From NCBI GenBank assembly GCA_023250495.1, contig JAHFAP010000127.1, positions 1 to 8,935 of the forward strand: 8,935 bases of DNA, read 5' to 3'. The translations under genes were made by a program, and so were the position numbers. Below are positions 5,732 through 8,935 of the stretch, piece by piece. The notes under the pieces are model-generated. The model searched no databases, was not told the origin of the DNA, and saw only the letters and a program-made list of their open reading frames with translations. This DNA is from Deltaproteobacteria bacterium. GTDB lineage: Bacteria; Desulfobacterota; Binatia; UBA9968. Positions within the stretch are counted from its first letter, which is position 1. Each line of letters opens with the position of its first letter.

Positions 5732-6622
5732 GTGACTGCCAATTTAGAAACGGGCCTGTTCTACGCGCTGCTGGCCGGGATTTTCTGGGGGATTTCTCCG
5801 CTCTTCCTCAAAAAAGGGATGATTCGTTCTAACGTGAGCGCGGCCACGGTTATCCAGCAAGGGGTCATCGTTGCGATTCTTGCCGCGATCGCCGGCGCCC
5901 GCCACGAACTTTTTCGTACGGAATTGCCCGCGAGAGCGCTCTGGTCCTTCATCGGCGCAGGCGTGGTCGGCGCGAGCCTCGGCAAGATCTTCTACAATAG
6001 GAGCATCGATAAGGTCGGCGCTTCAAGAGCGACTTCCATCAAGAACAGCGATCCGATTATCACCGCCGTGCTGGCCGTAGCCATGCTGGGAGAGCGGTTG
6101 ACTATCCAGATCGCCGCCGGCGTCCTGCTGATCGTCGCCGGTATCCTCCTGCTCACCCGCGTGACGGCCAAAACGGAAGGGAGGCGCGATCGCCTGCTGC
6201 ACTTTCTCTATCCGCTGTTGGCCGTTTTTTGCTACGGCATCACGCCGGTCTTCAAGAAGATGGGAATTGCGGCCGCTAGCCTGCCCGCCCTCGGCGCCTT
6301 GGTTATGCAAATGACAGGATTCATCGTGATCGTCACCGCCGGGCGGCTCCTCAGGATCAAACCTAAGTGGCAGAGGATTCCGGCCCAGCCGCTGTTTTTT
6401 TTCGCTCTCTCGGGCGTGGCCGAGGCGCTCGGTTCGCTGTGCACCTTCTATGCGTTGATATACGCCCCCGCGGTCGTGGTCTCGCCGGTCTGGCGCATCT
6501 CGCCGCTGGTCACATTTCTCTTCAGTCGCTTCACTCTAAAAGGCGTAGAGGTGGTCACGCTCAGGGATGGCCTGGCAGCGAGCCTGATTGTAGGCGGAGT
6601 TCTGTTGATGAGCCAGCGCTAG
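5732..6622 (+). CDS. EamA/DMT-family transporter, ten predicted membrane helices
   Basis: This 296-residue inner-membrane protein is built of two EamA repeats, at about 8-142 and 158-294, each with around five hydrophobic helices. The first repeat opens with FYALLAGIFWGISPLFLKKG (10-29) and ends LLIVAGILLLTRV (131-143), the usual way an EamA half closes. The second opens with YPLLAVFCYGITPVFKKMG (159-177). The family exports or imports amino acids, nucleobases, sugars or other metabolites; the substrate cannot be inferred. The start is GTG at 5732, nine bases after the nth stop, with only a weak GCGGA upstream, so it probably relies on coupling to nth translation. The stop is TAG at 6620-6622. 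The following 138 bases, up to the convergent hslR, show no terminator-like hairpin with a T-run and no gene that I can support. Confidence 0.9.
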   Translation: MTANLETGLFYALLAGIFWGISPLFLKKGMIRSNVSAATVIQQGVIVAILAAIAGARHELFRTELPARALWSFIGAGVVGASLGKIFYNRSIDKVGASRATSIKNSDPIITAVLAVAMLGERLTIQIAAGVLLIVAGILLLTRVTAKTEGRRDRLLHFLYPLLAVFCYGITPVFKKMGIAAASLPALGALVMQMTGFIVIVTAGRLLRIKPKWQRIPAQPLFFFALSGVAEALGSLCTFYALIYAPAVVVSPVWRISPLVTFLFSRFTLKGVEVVTLRDGLAASLIVGGVLLMSQR

Positions 6623-6760
6623 CGTCGGCGGCAGTCCTTGTTGAAAAACGATCACGCCGCAGGCATGGGGCTTAAGGGCCGCATTGTCAGAGCAATCGAG
6701 AGCGGCCAGGCTGAAATGGAAGGCTAACTGTCAGGAGATCTTTAGGTTCTGCGGCGCCCT

Positions 6761-7162
6761 CTACCAGCCGCGTCGCTTAAATCCCATAATCTCCCGCCGG
6801 CCCTTTTTGGCAGGCCGGCCTTTCAATCCAAGTCCCGGCTCCCCTTGGAGGCGGAGCTGTGATGCGAGCGCTTCCCTGCTCTTCCTGCTCACTTCCGTTT
6901 CCTCGTAGAGCAACTGGGCTTTGGCAGCAGGACCCCTAACGTCGGTGAGAGCTCTCACAACGACGATCCACTCGTAAGGACCGCGTCTGATCTTCAGTTC
7001 ATCACCGACGTGAACGGCACGACCCGGTTTGGTGCGCGTTCCGTTGAGATGAACCTTTCCTCCATCAATTGCATCCGCCGCAAGACCCCTCGTTTTAAAA
7101 AAACGCGCCGCCCACAGCCATTTGTCGAGGCGGATCTGCTCGGTGGCCCCTGTCCCGTGCAT
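6761..7162 (-). CDS. hslR: Hsp15, S4-domain ribosome-associated heat shock protein
   Basis: The 133-residue protein matches the Hsp15 family from end to end. The S4 RNA-binding domain is at about 10-58 and opens IRLDKWLWAARFFKTR, the hallmark of Hsp15; GGKVHLNG (34-41) is the second half of the S4 motif. LLYEETEVSRKSRE (84-97) and the basic tail PAKKGRREIMGFKR (117-130) match the C-terminal region that contacts RNA. In E. coli Hsp15 binds 50S subunits that carry a stalled nascent chain and frees them for recycling. The ATG at 7162 has only a modest GGGGAT upstream. The gene follows the TPR gene by 26 bases and is the last of this operon. Confidence 0.95.
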   Translation of the reverse strand: MHGTGATEQIRLDKWLWAARFFKTRGLAADAIDGGKVHLNGTRTKPGRAVHVGDELKIRRGPYEWIVVVRALTDVRGPAAKAQLLYEETEVSRKSREALASQLRLQGEPGLGLKGRPAKKGRREIMGFKRRGW

Positions 7163-7188
7163 CTAGATCCCCACTTGGCACCGAGTTG

Positions 7189-7734
7189 TTAGGCCACCAG
7201 CTTGCCGGTAAGGGACCGAAGTTCCTGTTTCAGAAGTGGATGATTGGGAAATTTCCTTAGACCAAACTGGAGGCTCTTTGCTGCTAAGTTTCGCGAGGCT
7301 TTAGACAAAAGGAGGCAGGCGTTGAGCAAGTTGGAAGGATCTTTGGCATAGTGCCCCTGCCTATATTCTTTTTCGGCGAGTCCTAAGGCCTCGGTGAGAT
7401 ATCTGCCCGCATTTTCCAAGTCACCTATATCTAAATAAGCTGTTCCCAGCATAAGGAGGCACGTAGACGATCGGGGCGTAGCTTGATGAGCCTTCTCGAA
7501 TTCCGTGAGCGCCTGGTTCTTCTGACCTCTTTCCTGATAGCAAAGGCCCATCTCAGAATGGATAAGCGACTGAGCTTTCTTGCTTCCAGCTCGCTCAGCA
7601 AGAGACCGCGCTTTGCGCAGTAACTTCAAGGCTCCATCGACCTTGCCATCTAAAGCTAGCTTCTGCCCTTCCAGCAACAATCCCAGCGGATCCGGTCCGT
7701 GATTGTTGCGCCTTGTCCTGCTGTGGTTACGCAA
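7189..7734 (-). CDS. Tetratricopeptide (TPR) repeat protein
   Basis: The protein has about 181 residues and is mostly helical. Three TPR units can be read, numbered from the TTG at 7740: about 20-51, about 58-91 (IHSEMGLCYQERGQKNQALT and on) and about 92-125 (LLMLGTAYLDIGDLENAGRY and on). A possible fourth unit at about 140-170 ends in the characteristic FPNHPLL. It has no signal peptide or membrane helix, so it is probably a cytoplasmic scaffold; the partner is unknown. There is no ATG near the start. TTG codons stand at 7740 and 7734; the GGGAGG at 7743-7748 is two bases from the first and eight from the second, so I place the start at 7734. It overlaps the upstream small gene by 8 bases. 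By eye the DNA is less GC-rich than that of eno or nth. Confidence 0.8.
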   Translation of the reverse strand: MRNHSRTRRNNHGPDPLGLLLEGQKLALDGKVDGALKLLRKARSLAERAGSKKAQSLIHSEMGLCYQERGQKNQALTEFEKAHQATPRSSTCLLMLGTAYLDIGDLENAGRYLTEALGLAEKEYRQGHYAKDPSNLLNACLLLSKASRNLAAKSLQFGLRKFPNHPLLKQELRSLTGKLVA

Positions 7735-7912
7735 CTGCAATTCCTCCCGGGAAGATCACTGACTGGCCCTCTTTGCAACGGCGCAAGACATACCGAGCAC
7801 GCCGACGCAATTCTGCTGCGTCATAGGGATCGTGAGCATTCTCATCTATCCACTCCACACTCTCATCAAAAGCCTGCTCGCATTTTCCGATCCTGTCTCG
7901 CTGACGTGCCAA
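7727..7912 (-). CDS. Small protein of unknown function, 61 residues
   Basis: I do not recognise this protein. It opens with MARQRDRIGKCEQAF and contains an acidic patch (DESVEWIDENAHDPYDAAEL, 16-35), an arginine-rich helix (RRRARYVLRRC, 36-46) and a short hydrophobic end (SVIFPGGIAVA). It has no signal peptide. The start is TTG at 7912 with GGAG six bases upstream; an in-frame TGA directly before it rules out a longer form. Its 3' end carries the ribosome site of the TPR gene and overlaps it by 8 bases. That coupling, plus the ordinary amino-acid mix, argues for a real gene rather than a chance frame. The small size and rare start codon keep the call moderate. Confidence 0.5.
   Translation of the reverse strand: MARQRDRIGKCEQAFDESVEWIDENAHDPYDAAELRRRARYVLRRCKEGQSVIFPGGIAVA
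7743..7748 (-). promoter_or_regulatory. Ribosome site that decides the TPR start
   Basis: GGGAGG lies inside the last codons of the upstream 61-residue reading frame (residues PGG near its C terminus). Its eight-base distance to the TTG at 7734 is normal, whereas the two-base gap to the TTG at 7740 is too short. Confidence 0.5.
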
Positions 7913-7933
7913 TCACGACTCCGCGTCCAGTTT

Positions 7934-7968
7934 AAAAATAGCATAAAACAAGATAAAAAGGCATAAAA
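7934..7968. promoter_or_regulatory. Phased A-tracts, probable curved DNA between divergent genes
   Basis: A-tracts begin at 7934, 7945, 7955 and 7965, intervals of 11, 10 and 10 bases, close to one helical turn. GCATAAAAC occurs twice (7941-7949 and 7961-7969) with AGATAAAAA exactly between them. In-phase A-tracts bend DNA. The region separates the small-protein/TPR/hslR operon from the cupin gene and is the most AT-rich stretch seen in the window. I could not find a convincing -35/-10 pair in it. Confidence 0.45.
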
Positions 7969-7985
7969 CCCAAACGGAGGCCGTC

Positions 7986-8510
7986 ATGACAAAACACTCC
8001 AATGTGATTCACCTTTCCGAAGTTCCCGTGGAGCAAATGAAAGTGCCGGATGGCTCCCCGTTCGGCGGCAAACGTCAGAGGGTGGGAGCGGTGATCGGCG
8101 CCAAAAAACTGGGCTGCAGCTTTTTTACGGTGCCTCCGGGGAAGGCAGCTTTCCCTTTCCACCTGCATCATACCAATGAGGAGATGATCTACATCTTCGA
8201 GGGCGAAGGAGTGTTGCGAATTGGCAAGGATGAGGTCCGGGTCTCGGCGGGAACATTTATCGCCTTTCCGCCTGGACCGGATCATCCGCACCAACTCACC
8301 AACACATCCAATCGCGACCTCCGATATCTCTGCGTCAGCACGATGGAATACCCGGAGATCGCCGAATACCCCGACTCCAATAAGATCGGCGCCTATGTGG
8401 CTCGCGCTGGAGAAGGAGGATTTCGGGCTCTTTATCGAAAAGACTCCAACGTTTCCTATTTCGATGGCGAGAGCGGCGCAGAGATTGAGCAGATCAAGAA
8501 ATCAGTTTAA
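7986..8510 (+). CDS. Cupin-domain protein, metal-binding type
   Basis: This is a 174-residue single-domain cupin. Motif 1 runs from G52 to G73: PGKAAFPFHLHHTNEEMIYI has H59, H61 and E65 (or E66), the usual metal ligands, followed by FEGEG. Motif 2 runs G89 to N106, with PPGPDHPHQLTN giving P95, G97, H100/H102 and N106. The C-terminal segment 119-174 (EYPEIAEYPDSNKIGAYV and on) lies outside the barrel. Cupins of this type include isomerases, dioxygenases and small-molecule sensors, and nothing here chooses between them. The ATG at 7986 is preceded by GGAGG with a five-base gap. The upstream DNA has phased A-tracts. Its end overlaps the convergent lipoprotein gene by 9 bases. Confidence 0.88.
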   Translation: MTKHSNVIHLSEVPVEQMKVPDGSPFGGKRQRVGAVIGAKKLGCSFFTVPPGKAAFPFHLHHTNEEMIYIFEGEGVLRIGKDEVRVSAGTFIAFPPGPDHPHQLTNTSNRDLRYLCVSTMEYPEIAEYPDSNKIGAYVARAGEGGFRALYRKDSNVSYFDGESGAEIEQIKKSV

Positions 8511-8726
8511 CTCTTTTTCCTGCTCTCTTTGCTCCTGTAACTTTTTCCCGGCCTCGCCGAGCTTTTGCTTGGCGCCCTCGTAGTAGTCAAACTCGCGTCT
8601 CACAACCCCTTTAACGGCCTGTCTCGCTTTGTCCTTCGGCTCTCCTTTTGCCGCTTCCTCTTTCTGCCCACAACCAAAGAAAGCGAGAGCTGCAACCAAA
8701 CATCCAATTCCTTTCCACGCTTTCAT
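8502..8726 (-). CDS. Small predicted lipoprotein of unknown function, 74 residues
   Basis: The N terminus MKAWKGIGCLVAALAFFGCG has two lysines, a hydrophobic core and C19 after FFG. This looks like a lipoprotein signal with an imperfect lipobox (phenylalanine instead of leucine at -3). The mature part (20-74) is highly charged: Lys/Glu-rich up to 40, then REFDYYEGAKQKLGEAGKKL and a Gln/Glu/Lys-rich end that suggests one amphipathic helix or short coiled coil. I know no family for it. The ATG at 8726 has AAGGGGGAC just upstream. It follows the Sua5/YrdC gene by 34 bases in the same direction, so may share its transcript, and overlaps the end of the cupin gene tail to tail. Confidence 0.65.
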   Translation of the reverse strand: MKAWKGIGCLVAALAFFGCGQKEEAAKGEPKDKARQAVKGVVRREFDYYEGAKQKLGEAGKKLQEQREQEKELN

Positions 8727-8760
8727 TCTTGTCCCCCTTCAGCTGGACTCTTTCGTTCCG

Positions 8761-8935
8761 TTATCCGGCAGCGGCTCTTTGCAAGTCTTTTGAACTGATT
8801 TCTCCTTCGCGGACGATCTTGAGCTCATTGTGACAGATCTCCACCACAGTGGAGCCGCTTGTTCCTGCAAGTCTTCCGCCATCGAGAAAAATCTCGATCT
8901 TACCCGAGAAATAGCTCCGGGCCTGCTGAATAGTT
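8761..8935 (-). CDS. Sua5/YrdC/TsaC family protein (threonylcarbamoyl-AMP synthase), C-terminal 57 residues
   Basis: Only the last 57 codons and the TAA stop (8761-8763) are inside the window; the 5' part lies beyond the right edge. The fragment contains IEIFLDGGRLAGTSGSTVVE (13-32), which matches the conserved LDGG...G.pSTVV motif of Sua5/YrdC proteins, and LKIVREGEISSKDL (38-51), which matches the closing L-R-E-G-x-I-S segment. The family makes the threonylcarbamoyl-adenylate used for the t6A modification of ANN-decoding tRNAs. The fragment cannot show whether a long Sua5-type form exists or whether it is the YciO paralogue, but the ending is more like TsaC/Sua5. Confidence 0.8.
   Translation of the reverse strand, partial: TIQQARSYFSGKIEIFLDGGRLAGTSGSTVVEICHNELKIVREGEISSKDLQRAAAG

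Noticed and set aside
6638..6727. Short frame after the transporter stop (TTG at 6638 or ATG at 6665, ending TAA 6725-6727)
   Set aside because: It is only 20-29 residues, has no ribosome site, and is simply in frame downstream of the transporter TAG. Nothing supports translation or read-through.
6796..6819. GCCGGCC/GGCCGGC inverted repeat inside the 3' part of hslR
   Set aside because: The arms encode the repeated Gly-Arg of the conserved basic tail (GRPAKKGR), so coding constraint explains it. The T-run is in the loop, not after the stem.
8881..8898. Seven-base inverted repeat ATCGAGA/TCTCGAT with an AAAA loop
   Set aside because: It falls on the codons for the conserved IEIFLDGG motif of the Sua5/YrdC gene, mid-gene, so chance and coding constraint are enough.
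1..8935. CRISPR arrays, tRNA or rRNA genes, insertion sequences, attachment sites
   Set aside because: Reading the window for repeated spaced units, tRNA-like arms and transposase or integrase motifs gave nothing. Nearly all sequence is taken up by ordinary genes with short gaps.

Overview
This is a chromosomal window from a moderately GC-rich bacterium. It mixes housekeeping genes (enolase, endonuclease III, FtsB, Hsp15, a Sua5/YrdC-type protein) with a catabolic-looking gene cluster. FtsB and Hsp15 together, strong GGAGG-type ribosome sites and the GC level suggest a proteobacterium or a relative such as an uncultured deltaproteobacterial, Methylomirabilota/Rokubacteria or Binatota-type lineage. 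The sequence alone cannot settle this. I see no insertion sequence, integrase, phage gene, CRISPR array, tRNA or rRNA.

Region 1 (1-2634, minus strand) is one tightly packed operon. Its order of transcription is a ThDP enzyme alpha subunit, its beta subunit (the stop and start overlap), an ornithine cyclodeaminase/mu-crystallin family NAD(P)-dependent enzyme (11 bases later), and a metal-dependent amidohydrolase that runs off the left edge. The two ThDP genes resemble the split sulfopyruvate/phosphonopyruvate decarboxylases. The cluster looks like a small-molecule pathway whose substrate cannot be read from sequence. Its leader holds an 11-bp hairpin that runs into the ribosome site.

Region 2 (2635-2843) is a divergent control region. 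It has a good sigma70-type promoter for the gene on the right, a weaker candidate for the operon on the left, and a 12-bp perfect palindrome between them.

Region 3 (2844-6622) begins with a GcvH-like gene that has lost the lipoyl-lysine. It is followed by ftsB on the minus strand, then by eno, nth and an EamA/DMT transporter on the plus strand as a probable operon.

Region 4 (6623-7985) is a short intergenic stretch and then a minus-strand operon of a 61-residue protein of unknown function, a TPR protein and hslR. The first two genes seem to start at TTG.

Region 5 (7986-8935) starts with a cupin gene whose upstream DNA carries four A-tracts in helical phase, the pattern of curved DNA. A small lipoprotein gene and the 3' end of a Sua5/YrdC gene lie on the minus strand, and the lipoprotein gene overlaps the cupin gene tail to tail.

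The most unusual points are the GcvH homologue without its lipoylation lysine and its near-leaderless promoter, the ThDP/OCD/amidohydrolase cluster with its structured leader, and the phased A-tracts.
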